Assembly: GCA_030632525.1 (NCBI GenBank)
Contig: DAOVUP010000032.1
Coordinates: forward strand, 1 to 9,053
From: Desulfobacteraceae bacterium
GTDB taxonomy: Bacteria; Desulfobacterota; DSM-4660; Desulfatiglandales; Desulfatiglandaceae
DNA length: 9,053 bases
Direction of reading: 5' to 3'
The translations under genes and the position numbers were made by a program. Position 1 is the first letter of the stretch. Each line of letters opens with the position of its first letter. Of the stretch, positions 1-7,146 are shown piece after piece. Below the pieces are notes generated by a model. It worked only from the letters and a program-made list of their open reading frames with translations, was not told the origin of the DNA and ran no database searches.

Positions 1-460
1 CATCCCTCCACTCCTCTACGGTCTGAACCTTTTTCTCCTTTACCCCCTTACATCCCGGGGCATCCAAGAGATAGAAGAACTCCTCCCGCGCTGTTCCGCT
101 TCGACTAATGCCCGAGGATCTTCCCAGGGGAAAGAGGCGGCAGGCCGCAGGACGGTCATAATAAATCGTGCAGCCGTCATGATCTACAAAGGGGCATATC
201 CCTTCCTCATCGCCCATCTTTACAGATAAAATAGGGAACCCGGAATTAGGGTCCAATCGATAAAGGGTATATCTTTCGAGGAAATCGTCTGAGTGAATAC
301 CCAAGGCCTTTCTTATCCTCAGAATATCGTAAGGAGTTATAGGGAGATGCTTGTTCCGGCAGCAACAGTTAAAACATGAAAGACGGCTGTGACATGAAAA
401 GTTGAAGGTGTCAGTCAGGTTCAGCTGCTTTTCAGCCGGAGGTGGCGAATCCAAGAACAT
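1..460 (-). CDS. YkgJ/UPF0153-type cysteine-cluster protein (3' end beyond window)
   Basis: Reading the minus strand from ATG at 460 gives 153 codons without a stop, running off the left edge, so the C-terminus is missing. The protein has the layout of the YkgJ (UPF0153, putative zinc- or iron-chelating) family. It has an N-terminal cluster C23, C29, C32, C33, C34 (SCFNCCCRNK), then ITPYDILRIRKALGI, then ICPFVDHDGC (C89, C97), then the family hallmark RPAACRLFPLGR (C107). A further cysteine is at C137. The start is chosen because AAAGGA lies 6-7 bases upstream of the ATG. In-frame reading upstream of that ATG gives no better start. The conserved cysteines fit metal binding, but the biological role of the family is unknown to me. 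It is divergent from rnc and no functional link is visible. Family assignment is firm; function is open. Confidence 0.88.
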   Translation of the reverse strand, partial: MFLDSPPPAEKQLNLTDTFNFSCHSRLSCFNCCCRNKHLPITPYDILRIRKALGIHSDDFLERYTLYRLDPNSGFPILSVKMGDEEGICPFVDHDGCTIYYDRPAACRLFPLGRSSGISRSGTAREEFFYLLDAPGCKGVKEKKVQTVEEWRD

Positions 461-658
461 GGCATTTCCTTTCAAATTCCAGATGCCCCTAAGGTCCTTT
501 CCAAACCGTCCTCTAGGGCGCGATCCGATGCATAGTGGATTCTCCCGCAACTTCTTTTCGTCCGAGATGTTCGAGGGCTTCTTTTCTTAGAAGAACCCGT
601 TTATTTTGGGGCCAAAAATCAGGAAAGAAGAGGATCAAAAGGGTTTCGATGTCCGTTT

Positions 659-687
659 TTATTAACAAATGCCGGTGTGTGTGTCAA
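659..687 (-). promoter_or_regulatory. Candidate sigma-70 promoter toward the YkgJ-type gene
   Basis: On the minus strand a perfect TTGACA (687-682) is followed after 17 bases by TAATAA (664-659). The -35 is ideal and the -10 is poor. It would give a leader of roughly 190 bases before the ATG at 460. The call is from pattern only. Confidence 0.35.
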
Positions 688-705
688 ACAGAGATGTTTC
701 TGAGC

Positions 706-734
706 TTGAAAACGGGACCGAGGTTGTATAGAAT
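706..734 (+). promoter_or_regulatory. Candidate sigma-70 promoter of the rnc operon
   Basis: TTGAAA (706-711) and TAGAAT (729-734) are separated by exactly 17 bases, with 5 of 6 consensus matches at the -10. Transcription would start near 741, leaving a leader of about 80 bases before rnc. It is the best-placed promoter pattern upstream of the operon. Confidence 0.5.
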
Positions 735-819
735 TTAATAAAGTGATGCTGGATACCCCACCTTGATGGGACGATCCTTGGCGTTTACAAGAACTCTATA
801 AACTTTATGAAGTTGAACT

Positions 820-1524
820 ATGAAGACGGATAAGCTTGAGAGTCTCGAAAAAAAATTAGGTTATACATTCAAGGACACTGAATTGTTCATTCAGTCATTT
901 TGTCATTCCTCTTATGCGAATGAACAGATCAATTCAAGCACGGGGGATAACGAGCGGCTTGAGTTTTTGGGTGACGCTGTGCTTGATCTGGCGATCAGTC
1001 ATATTCTGATGCTCCGTTTTAGGGATGCCACAGAGGGAGATCTGTCTAAGTTCAGGGCTACAGTGGTTGACGAGGCAGGTCTCTACGAGGTCGCTCTGAG
1101 ATTGGGATTGGGCGAGTATCTGCTTTTGGGCAAAGGGGAGGAACAGAGTCGCGGCAGGGAAAAACCTTCCATCCTTGCAGATACAACAGAGGCGCTTATC
1201 GGGGCAATCTATTTGGATGCAGGGTTTGATATGGCAATGGAAATAATAAAGGGACTGTTTTCCTCTTTGTTAGATAGGGTGGGGACTCAGGAATTGGTCC
1301 ATGATTTTAAGAGCCTGCTCCAGGAGTATAGCCAGCAGAGCTGTAAAACCCTGCCGAGATACCGGCTAATAAAGGAGACCGGCCCGGCCCATGACAGGTC
1401 CTTTCAGGTGGCCCTGAGCCTTAGTGGAGAGGTATTGGCAGAGGGGGAGGGAAGGAGTAAGAAAGAGGCTGAACAGAACGCGGCCCGCGAGGCCTTTTTC
1501 TATCTGAAAGAGGGGGGAATATAG
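820..1524 (+). CDS. rnc: Ribonuclease III
   Basis: This 234-residue protein is a full-length RNase III, the double-strand-specific endoribonuclease that processes rRNA precursors and structured mRNAs as a dimer. The signature NERLEFLGDAVLD is at residues 44-56. E45, E48 and D52 match the acidic signature residues, and D121 and E124 (ADTTEALIGAIYLD) supply the second metal-binding pair. Residues 162-230 form the double-stranded RNA-binding domain (DFKSLLQEYSQQ, then GRSKKEAEQNAA). Length is typical of the family. The ATG at 820 has only a weak upstream GAAG. The neighbouring ATG at 807 is out of frame, so 820 is retained. It is the first gene of an rnc - radical SAM - era run. The rnc/era association is also seen in Escherichia coli, where they are directly adjacent. 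Confidence 0.97.
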   Translation: MKTDKLESLEKKLGYTFKDTELFIQSFCHSSYANEQINSSTGDNERLEFLGDAVLDLAISHILMLRFRDATEGDLSKFRATVVDEAGLYEVALRLGLGEYLLLGKGEEQSRGREKPSILADTTEALIGAIYLDAGFDMAMEIIKGLFSSLLDRVGTQELVHDFKSLLQEYSQQSCKTLPRYRLIKETGPAHDRSFQVALSLSGEVLAEGEGRSKKEAEQNAAREAFFYLKEGGI

Positions 1525-1700
1525 GAATTTTGCAATACTGGAATGCTGGGTATCGGGTATTGGGTACTGGGTATTTGAAGCTTGTCAAGATCCCGTTTTT
1601 AAGCGGGGGAACTGGATACTTGGATTGATGATTTGATGGCTTGGCGTAGTGTTTAAATAATCTGTGGAAATCTGCGTAATCTGCGGATAGGATTGAGGAA
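1525..1700. repeat. Repeat-rich spacer: tandem heptamers and AATCTGYG units
   Basis: The 176-base gap between rnc and the next gene is unusually long for this operon and carries two short tandem arrays. At 1547-1574 there are four consecutive 7-base units of the form YGGGTAY. At 1659-1687 there are three 9-10-base units: AATCTGTGGA, AATCTGCGT and AATCTGCGGA. A weak dyad (TCCCG...CGGGG, around 1591-1607) lies between them and has no T-run, so it is not a convincing terminator. It looks like accumulated intergenic repeat debris rather than a gene. Confidence 0.65.
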
Positions 1701-2720
1701 TTGAAACCCCTTATTATACCAATCTTTATTTCGCACAGTGGCTGTCCGCATCGATGCATCTTCTGTGATCAGGAAAAGATAACCTCTCAATCGGTCCGGC
1801 CTGTTGGGGGCGATGACGTAAGGGAGGTCCTGGAGAAGGCAATAGGTTCAAAGAAGTTTGATGTAAGACGAAACCCCGAAGTTGCCTTTTATGGCGGGAC
1901 TTTTACCGGTCTTCCAAAAGAGAGGATGACGGGGCTTTTAGAAGCGGTCGCTCCTTATATCAGAAATCGGCTTATCAACTCCATAAGGGTTTCGACACGA
2001 CCCGATTTTATCGACGAAGAACGTCTAAAAATATTGCAGGCCTTCCATGTCAGTACGGTTGAGCTGGGTGTGCAATCGTTGGATGAGGACGTCCTTTCGA
2101 TGGCGCAAAGGGGACATACGGCGGGAGATGTTATAAGGGCGGTTCAGATGTTGAAGAGGAGGGGATTCAAGGTGGGTATCCAGTTAATGCCCGGCCTACC
2201 CGGTGATTCTGAAGAAACATTCCGAGCTACTATCGAAAAAACCATAGATTTAGACCCGGATATGGCTCGTCTTTATCCAGCCTTAGTCATTGAGGGAACA
2301 GGGCTTGCCCGGATGTACGCGGAGGGACATTATCGACCGTTGACGCTCGAAGAGGGGGTGGAGCTCTGCGCTAAGGGTGTTGCCCGCTTAGAGACAAATG
2401 GGATCCCGGTTATCAGAATAGGGCTCATGAGTTCTACATCGCTGCTTAAAGAGAGGCGGATTGTCTCAGGACCATGGCATCCTGCCTTTGGTTTTTTGGT
2501 TCGCTCCGCCATACATCAGAAGACGATTGAGCCTGATCTGCCGGCCCCCGGAACTGCAAAGGGGATAAGGATATTTGCTCCAGAGAGAAAGATCCCCTTG
2601 ATCAGAGGATATAAGAACCGGGGTATCAGGATAATTGAAGAGAAAACAGGCGCAGAAGTCCTTGGAATAACGGTTGACGATAATCTCCCTGGAGGGAGGG
2701 TCAGGATCGAAAAGAGATGA
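1701..2720 (+). CDS. Elp3-like radical SAM protein
   Basis: This 339-residue protein has a radical SAM cluster motif very close to the N-terminus: C15-x3-C19-x2-C22 (GCPHRCIFCDQ). It then has FYGGTFTGLP (the SAM-binding GGE-like segment), STRPDFIDEE and ELGVQSLDEDVL, which are characteristic of the Elp3/MiaB/NifB-like superfamily (COG1243-type). It is much shorter than true Elp3 and lacks a visible C-terminal acetyltransferase domain. The likely start is TTG 1701. AGGA lies 8 bases upstream, GAGGA is almost abutting, no in-frame ATG lies upstream, and the frame closes at TAA 1677. Its stop overlaps the era start by four bases. I recall the same gene type next to rnc, with era or smc nearby, in Desulfobacterota and Clostridia, which suggests an RNA- or ribosome-related job. 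Substrate and reaction are unknown. Confidence 0.88.
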   Translation: MKPLIIPIFISHSGCPHRCIFCDQEKITSQSVRPVGGDDVREVLEKAIGSKKFDVRRNPEVAFYGGTFTGLPKERMTGLLEAVAPYIRNRLINSIRVSTRPDFIDEERLKILQAFHVSTVELGVQSLDEDVLSMAQRGHTAGDVIRAVQMLKRRGFKVGIQLMPGLPGDSEETFRATIEKTIDLDPDMARLYPALVIEGTGLARMYAEGHYRPLTLEEGVELCAKGVARLETNGIPVIRIGLMSSTSLLKERRIVSGPWHPAFGFLVRSAIHQKTIEPDLPAPGTAKGIRIFAPERKIPLIRGYKNRGIRIIEEKTGAEVLGITVDDNLPGGRVRIEKR

Positions 2721-3601
2721 CTTTTTTGTCGGGTTATATAGCAATTATCGGCCCGCCCAATGTGGGTAAATCGACCCTTTTGAACCGGATTTTGGGGAAA
2801 AAGCTGGCCATTGTATCCCCGCGACCGCAGACGACCCGGAACCGCATCCTGGGGATATATAACGGGGATGATTTTCAAATGGTGTTTATGGACACACCCG
2901 GGATCCACAGGACCAGAACGGCCCTTCACAGGAGCATGGTGGCATCTGCGTTTGCGGCATTCAACGAGGTTGATATCATAATGGTCATGATTGAGACGGG
3001 CTCCGGGGATGATACTGAAATCTCGGATATTTTGAATAATCTCAGAGGAATTGAAAAACTGTGTTTTCTTCTCATCAATAAGATAGATAAGGGGTCAAAA
3101 GAGAAGCTTTTGCCCGTTATTGCGGATTATCGGAGAAGATACCCCTTTGATGCAATTATACCGATCTCCGCCCTCAAGGGAGACGGTGTAGATCTGCTCC
3201 TTGAAGAACTGAAATCAAGATTAGAACCCGGGCCTCAATTTTTTCCTGAAGAGATGGAGACTGACCAGACAGAGATTTTTTTGATATCAGAGGTTATTCG
3301 GGAGCAAATTTATTATCATATGAAGCAGGAATTGCCATATTCGTCTGCCGTGACCGTGGAAACAATAGATGATACTTCCAAGAAGGGACTTCTATCCATT
3401 TCTGCTCGTATCCACGTGGAGACAGATTCCCAGAAAGGTATTTTCATAGGCAAGGGTGGGAGAATGATCAAGGCCATAGGCCGATCAGCCCGATTAGGGT
3501 TAGAGAAAATTTTCGGAGTACGTGTTTACATTGACCTGATGGTAAGGGTGGAGAAGAATTGGAGTAAGGATGGGAGGGCCTTGAGGCGGTTGGGGTATTA
3601 G
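2717..3601 (+). CDS. era: GTPase Era
   Basis: This 294-residue protein is a complete Era, the GTPase that binds the 3' end of 16S rRNA and assists 30S subunit maturation. GTPase motifs are G1 GPPNVGKST (12-20), TT at 39-40 in the switch I region, G3 DTPG (59-62), G4 NKID (121-124) and G5 SALKG (151-155). The C-terminal KH RNA-binding domain carries GIFIGKGGRMIKAIG (241-255), and the protein ends in RRLGY, a normal Era ending. The ATG overlaps the upstream stop as ATGA, indicating translational coupling to the radical SAM gene. The last base of its TAG stop is also the first base of a 142-bp inverted-repeat element, so the element abuts the gene without altering the protein. Confidence 0.97.
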   Translation: MTFLSGYIAIIGPPNVGKSTLLNRILGKKLAIVSPRPQTTRNRILGIYNGDDFQMVFMDTPGIHRTRTALHRSMVASAFAAFNEVDIIMVMIETGSGDDTEISDILNNLRGIEKLCFLLINKIDKGSKEKLLPVIADYRRRYPFDAIIPISALKGDGVDLLLEELKSRLEPGPQFFPEEMETDQTEIFLISEVIREQIYYHMKQELPYSSAVTVETIDDTSKKGLLSISARIHVETDSQKGIFIGKGGRMIKAIGRSARLGLEKIFGVRVYIDLMVRVEKNWSKDGRALRRLGY

Positions 3602-3742
3602 AGACTGTTGGAAAACGTCCCCTTTTCCCCAATCTCTGCGTCAGACTCAAATTCTAATCCTCGAAATATTCCACATATTCCTGTGGTTAAAATTTTCGCC
3701 TTCCTTGATCTTGAACAAAATTGAACGTTTTCCAACAGTCTC
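3601..3742. repeat. 142-bp MITE-like element, copy 1
   Basis: The element begins GAGACTGTTGGAAAACGT (3601-3618) and ends with the exact reverse complement (3725-3742), giving perfect 18-bp terminal inverted repeats. Inside, CCACA (3671-3675) can pair with TGTGG (3682-3686). The reverse complement matches a second 142-bp element at 8781-8922, with shared blocks of 14, 19 and 16 bases in the same order. It has no open frame of note, so it is a non-autonomous dispersed repeat. TTA flanks both sides (3598-3600, 3743-3745) as a possible target duplication. It belongs to no family I can name with certainty. Confidence 0.85.
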
Positions 3743-3752
3743 TTAGAGGCCT

Positions 3753-3789
3753 AAAAAAAACCAACCCCGCATTGCGAGGTTGGTTTTTT
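3753..3789. terminator. Bidirectional intrinsic terminator
   Basis: The stem CCAACC (3761-3766) pairs with GGTTGG (3778-3783). A C/A mismatch and an inner CGC-ATT-GCG hairpin continue the stem. It is preceded by eight A (3753-3760) and followed by six T (3784-3789), so it can act on both strands. It ends the rnc-era operon and, in the other direction, lies downstream of the convergent response regulator gene. Confidence 0.9.
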
Positions 3790-4041
3790 AGGAGGAAAGA
3801 GTAATTGAGTGACTCTGTGTGCCTTAGAGTTAATGCAAAAGGTTTGCCAAAAAAGACATATCCAGGCGTTTAATTTATAACTAACTGTTTTTAAAGGATG
3901 TTTTTTTAAAGTCGAACAATTGAAGCCGCTTGCTACTCCTTCCTAAGTACAATATTTTGTACCAAGAAATGGCCTGGAATTGACTGCTGGTCGTAACTGC
4001 TTTAAATTATGCCATAAATATGGGTACAAAACTTTTTACCA
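3790..4041. other. AT-rich convergent intergenic region with GTACAA dyads
   Basis: No gene is visible between the terminator and the end of the response regulator. A 6-bp dyad GTACAA-TATT-TTGTAC occupies 3947-3962. GTACAAAA at 4024-4031 is the inverse of TTTTGTAC at 4053-4060, which is inside the regulator's last codons. On the minus strand these could form an 8-bp stem around the regulator stop codon. No T-run follows, so it is not a typical intrinsic terminator. Confidence 0.45.
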
Positions 4042-5406
4042 TTAAACGATGATTTTGTACTTCTTCATCTTGTGCTGGATAAGGCTTTTTGTGATCCCCA
4101 AATTTTTTGCCGCATGCGCCTGGACATTATTAGCTTGGGCCAAGGCTCTTCTTACAAGCCTTTCCTCTATCTCCTCTAATGCCTTCTGCAGGGGTACATT
4201 GGGCGGGATAAATCTTTCCACGTCAAATTCGGTTTTTGCCCCGGTCAGTTGCTCCGGAAGAACATCAATTGTGATTATCTCCCCTGAATGGAGTACCAGG
4301 GCCCTCTCGATGACATTCTCCAGCTCTCTTACATTTCCGGGCCAGGGATAAGAGTAAAAGATCTTCCAGACCTCAGGGCTCAACTCTATTTTCTTTTCTA
4401 TTCCGTTGTTTTGAAATTTTTCAAGAAAATGCCTCACAAGCAGCGGGATATCATCAATTCTTTCCTGCAATGAAGGCACGTCTATATGGATTACATTGAG
4501 GCGGTAGTAAAGATCTTCACGAAAAGTCCCGTTACTGACATCCTCCTTGATGTTTCTGTTTGAAGCAGAAAGGATCCGGACATCTGCCTTGATGGTTCTG
4601 GTACCTCCCACCCTCTCGAATTCCATCTCCTGCAGGACTCTCAAGAGCTTTACCTGAAGAGAGGGGGGCATCTCTCCAACCTCGTCCAAAAAAAGAGTTC
4701 CCTTATCGGCCAATTCAAATCGTCCCTTTTTCATGGCTACTGCCCCTGTAAATGCCCCTCTCTCATGCCCAAAGAGTTCACTCTCCAAGAGGGTTTCTGT
4801 CAACGCGCCGCAATTGATAGAAATAAACGGTCGGTCCTTCCTTGGGCCCTGGTAGTGGATGGCCTTGGCTACCAGTTCCTTGCCAGTCCCGGACGATCCG
4901 GTAATAAGCACGGATGCCTTTGATCGGGAGACCTTATCTATGAGGTCGTAGACCCTGAGCACCGATGTGCTTTTGCCAATTATATTGCCATATCTGTAGC
5001 GGTCTGAAAGTGCCTCTGTCAAAAGCTTGTTTTCTTTGATAAGTCGGTAATTCTCCAAGGCCTTTTTGATGGTTTGCTTAAGCTCTTCATTTTTAAAAGG
5101 TTTCTCAATATAATCATAGGCATGTTTTTTCATGGCTTCCACGGCCATTTCGATAGTCCCAAACGCGGTCATCATAATAACCGGAAGTTCCGGCTTCATT
5201 ATCTTACACTGCTCCAAAAGCTCCATCCCACTCATTCCGGGCATTTTCATATCCGTAATAACCAAATCAAGGTCTGCTTCACGAACCGTGGCAAGCGCTG
5301 CCTTGGCGTCATTGGCAGTAACTATCTCATAGCCTTCCGCGCCTAAGAGGGCCTCAAGGATCACGAGATAGTTTTTTTCATCATCTACAATCAGGATTGT
5401 TTCCAT
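4042..5406 (-). CDS. Sigma-54-dependent NtrC-family response regulator
   Basis: This 454-residue regulator has three domains. The receiver (1-120) has acidic D8/D9, phospho-acceptor D52 ([10 protein letters not shown]), T80 and K102. The AAA+ domain (about 140-375) has Walker A GSSGTGK at 170-176, the sigma-54 contact loop GAFTGA at 217-222, Walker B FLDE at 239-242, and EDLYYRLNV. The Fis-type helix-turn-helix is at about 428-450. All residues needed to activate sigma-54 RNA polymerase are present. The start is set at ATG 5406 because GGAG lies 8 bases upstream. A longer frame from TTG 5454 would add 16 residues, but it lacks a well-placed site, and the ATG places the receiver at its usual position. 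It follows the kinase gene by 60 bases and is surely its partner. The architecture resembles ZraR/AtoC/HydG-type regulators, but the signal and target genes cannot be read from the sequence. Confidence 0.95.
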   Translation of the reverse strand: METILIVDDEKNYLVILEALLGAEGYEIVTANDAKAALATVREADLDLVITDMKMPGMSGMELLEQCKIMKPELPVIMMTAFGTIEMAVEAMKKHAYDYIEKPFKNEELKQTIKKALENYRLIKENKLLTEALSDRYRYGNIIGKSTSVLRVYDLIDKVSRSKASVLITGSSGTGKELVAKAIHYQGPRKDRPFISINCGALTETLLESELFGHERGAFTGAVAMKKGRFELADKGTLFLDEVGEMPPSLQVKLLRVLQEMEFERVGGTRTIKADVRILSASNRNIKEDVSNGTFREDLYYRLNVIHIDVPSLQERIDDIPLLVRHFLEKFQNNGIEKKIELSPEVWKIFYSYPWPGNVRELENVIERALVLHSGEIITIDVLPEQLTGAKTEFDVERFIPPNVPLQKALEEIEERLVRRALAQANNVQAHAAKNLGITKSLIQHKMKKYKIIV

Positions 5407-5466
5407 GAGCCATACTCCAAAATCCGAAACCCCACCATCTAATTGGCGGGACAAAAACCAAAACTC

Positions 5467-6915
5467 TCACTCCTTGGGTAGCTTGATCATAACCCTTGTT
5501 CCAGGGCTTTCTCCTTCAGGAGGCTCTTCCAGGCCCCTCTCTATCCATATCTCTCCCTTATGGCCTTCAATAATTTTTTTTACGATCGAAAGGCCGAGCC
5601 CGCTCCCGGTGTCTTTGGTGCTGAAAAAGGGGTTAAAGATTTTCTTCAGGTTTTTTTCACTGATTCCGTTTCCGTTATCCGCAATGGCTACCAGATAATA
5701 ACCGTCTTCTTCCTCCACATTGACCGTAATAGCTCCCCCGGTTTCCATTGATTGGAGGGCATTTACAAAGATGTTAAGGAAGGACCTGTACAGCAGTTGC
5801 GGGTCTGCAATTAGTTTCAAGGAGCGCCGGTTCAGATTATCATGAAGGGAAATGCCCTTTTTTTCAAGTTCAGGCTGCAGGAACAGGATATTCTTGTTGA
5901 GGATTTCATTGAGAAAGCAGTCCTGGAAGCTCGGTTCCTGGGGCCGGGCAAAGTCCAGGAACTCAGTGACAATGTTATTCAGCCTGCTTGATTCTTCTAT
6001 AATGAGCCCGGTCAACTTTGTCTTTGATTCGTGGGAGTCGGGCATTGAACCCAAAAGTTCTGCGGTGCTCCTGATAATTCCCAAAGGATTTCTGATTTCA
6101 TGGGAGACACCCGCAACCATTTCACCTAAGGCAGCCAGACGTTCGGCATGGTTCAATTGGGCCTCGAGCTCTCTTTGCTCTTTAGCCCGTTCATCTATGA
6201 TCCTCTCTGCCTTTCGAACGATAAAGAGAAGGGCTATGAATATCATACCCATAATGAGGATGGAAATCCCGAATACGAGATACTGGAACTGGATAAGCGA
6301 TTTATATTCCTCAGTAAGATCCTGAATTATTTCAAAGACACCAAGGACATATTTCTTATTTTCGACAAAAGGGCCTATACCCGTGAAAGGGATATAGGTC
6401 CTTAATTTTTTCTCGCTCCCCATCTTCTCTATTCCAAGACCCCAGAGATCAGTCCCCCCGGTGATAAGCCCTGAAGAATTTTCTCCCTGAACAGCCTTTT
6501 TGTACCCTAGGCTCTCTCTTATTTTTTTTCCTAAGAGACTGGGGTCCGTACTATAGGCAATCACTCCGTTGTTGATATCATAAATATTCACCAGGTCAAT
6601 CTTGAAGCTATGGGTCGTGTTTCTAACGATACGATCCATCCATTCATACTGAACTTTCTCCCTTAGCCTGATTTTCCCGAATTGTCTGGTGACGGGAAGC
6701 ACAAAATTTTGAAATACCTGATGATTCAGGTTTTCACCCAGGAATAATGCATAATTTTCGTAGCTTTTCATCAGGATATCTTTTGCTTTTTGGGAGATAA
6801 CCATTGAAAATGGGAAACTAAATATCATCAAAACGATAAAGCTCGCATAGGCAAAAAACTTTACAAGCCGGAATTGCCTTTTATCCCTCTTTGTATGTTT
6901 TTGGTCAGATGTCAT
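5467..6915 (-). CDS. Membrane sensor histidine kinase (partner of the NtrC-type regulator)
   Basis: This 482-residue inner-membrane kinase has two hydrophobic segments, about 18-41 and 212-233. They enclose a sensor domain of roughly 170 residues outside the cytoplasm. The stretch around 108-150 (NIYDINNGVIAYSTDPSLLG) resembles Cache-type sensor domains. There is no clear HAMP domain. A charged, probably coiled-coil segment (234-260) leads directly to the H-box VSHEIRNPLG with phospho-accepting H272. The ATPase domain has N-box residues N381 and N385 (LNIFVNALQSM), the G1 box DNGNG (413-417), the F-box FNPFFSTKD and the G2 box GSGLGLS. The ATG at 6915 is the only possible upstream start, because an in-frame TGA lies just before it, although its ribosome binding site is weak. 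It is the first gene of a two-gene operon and divergent from the radical SAM gene at 7147. Confidence 0.94.
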   Translation of the reverse strand: MTSDQKHTKRDKRQFRLVKFFAYASFIVLMIFSFPFSMVISQKAKDILMKSYENYALFLGENLNHQVFQNFVLPVTRQFGKIRLREKVQYEWMDRIVRNTTHSFKIDLVNIYDINNGVIAYSTDPSLLGKKIRESLGYKKAVQGENSSGLITGGTDLWGLGIEKMGSEKKLRTYIPFTGIGPFVENKKYVLGVFEIIQDLTEEYKSLIQFQYLVFGISILIMGMIFIALLFIVRKAERIIDERAKEQRELEAQLNHAERLAALGEMVAGVSHEIRNPLGIIRSTAELLGSMPDSHESKTKLTGLIIEESSRLNNIVTEFLDFARPQEPSFQDCFLNEILNKNILFLQPELEKKGISLHDNLNRRSLKLIADPQLLYRSFLNIFVNALQSMETGGAITVNVEEEDGYYLVAIADNGNGISEKNLKKIFNPFFSTKDTGSGLGLSIVKKIIEGHKGEIWIERGLEEPPEGESPGTRVMIKLPKE

Positions 6916-7146
6916 ATTTCAGATTTGGAGTTTGAAGTTTATCCCGCGTGCCGCGGGACTCATTAATTTGTTAGTACCGGCTATTTGCATAGTTTCGAAA
7001 AAAGTGTAAACTACTCTAATGCCAAGATGAACGATATCCCACTATTATATTTTATTATTTAAAGTGGGGCTGAGTCAATAGGGTTAATTTTTCTGAACCT
7101 CTGAACCTCCAGCCTGTGCATAGACACACAAAAGGGTTGCAGTTAA
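6916..7146. promoter_or_regulatory. Divergent promoter region of kinase and radical SAM gene
   Basis: This 231-base spacer serves two divergent genes. For the plus strand, TTGCAT (6985-6990) and TAAACT (7007-7012), 16 bases apart, form a weak sigma-70 candidate. TAGTTT (6990-6995) and AAACTA (7008-7013) form a 6-bp dyad over the same place and could be an operator. On the minus strand a perfect TATAAT (7049-7044) has no well-spaced -35. A minus-strand TTGGCA at about 7025-7020 resembles a sigma-54 -24 box but lacks the -12 GC. TCTGAACC is tandemly duplicated at 7092-7107. Confidence 0.4.
6942..6958. promoter_or_regulatory. GC-rich hairpin in the kinase leader
   Basis: TCCCGCG (6942-6948) and CGCGGGA (6952-6958) form a perfect 7-bp stem with a 3-base loop in otherwise AT-rich DNA, about 27 bases upstream of the kinase start codon. 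No T-run follows on the minus strand, so it is not a standard terminator. It could be a leader stem-loop or part of a dispersed repeat. Confidence 0.5.

Larger units (their letters stand above)
461..819. other. Intergenic region between divergent YkgJ-type gene and rnc
   Basis: This 359-base stretch has no gene I can support. A minus-strand open frame from TTG 668 to a stop at 513 encodes 51 residues, but it has no ribosome binding site and no recognisable motif. Plus-strand frames here also look like chance. The right half holds candidate divergent promoters (listed separately). The stretch from about 461 to 650 otherwise shows only the ribosome binding site of the minus-strand gene. Confidence 0.5.

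Noticed and set aside
513..668. A 51-codon minus-strand open frame upstream of the YkgJ-type gene
   Set aside because: It needs a TTG start with no ribosome binding site, shows no recognisable motif, and the candidate minus-strand promoter would start transcription inside it.
535..738. A 67-residue plus-strand open frame before rnc
   Set aside because: Arg/Ser/Cys-rich low-complexity composition, no ribosome binding site, and it overlaps the rnc promoter candidate; probably chance.
1591..1607. A terminator after rnc
   Set aside because: The TCCCG/CGGGG dyad is short, has its T-run in the loop rather than after the stem, and would cut the operon.
2330..2929. Minus-strand open frames overlapping the radical SAM gene and era
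   Set aside because: They are antisense shadows of two unmistakable genes and have no motifs of their own.
5407..5454. A longer start (TTG 5454) for the response regulator
   Set aside because: ATG 5406 has GGAG at good spacing and begins the receiver domain at its usual position; the extra 16 residues match nothing.
7000..7030. A sigma-54 promoter for the kinase operon (minus-strand TTGGCA)
   Set aside because: The -12 element lacks the invariant GC at the right spacing (GT is present), so self-activation by the NtrC-type regulator is not supported.
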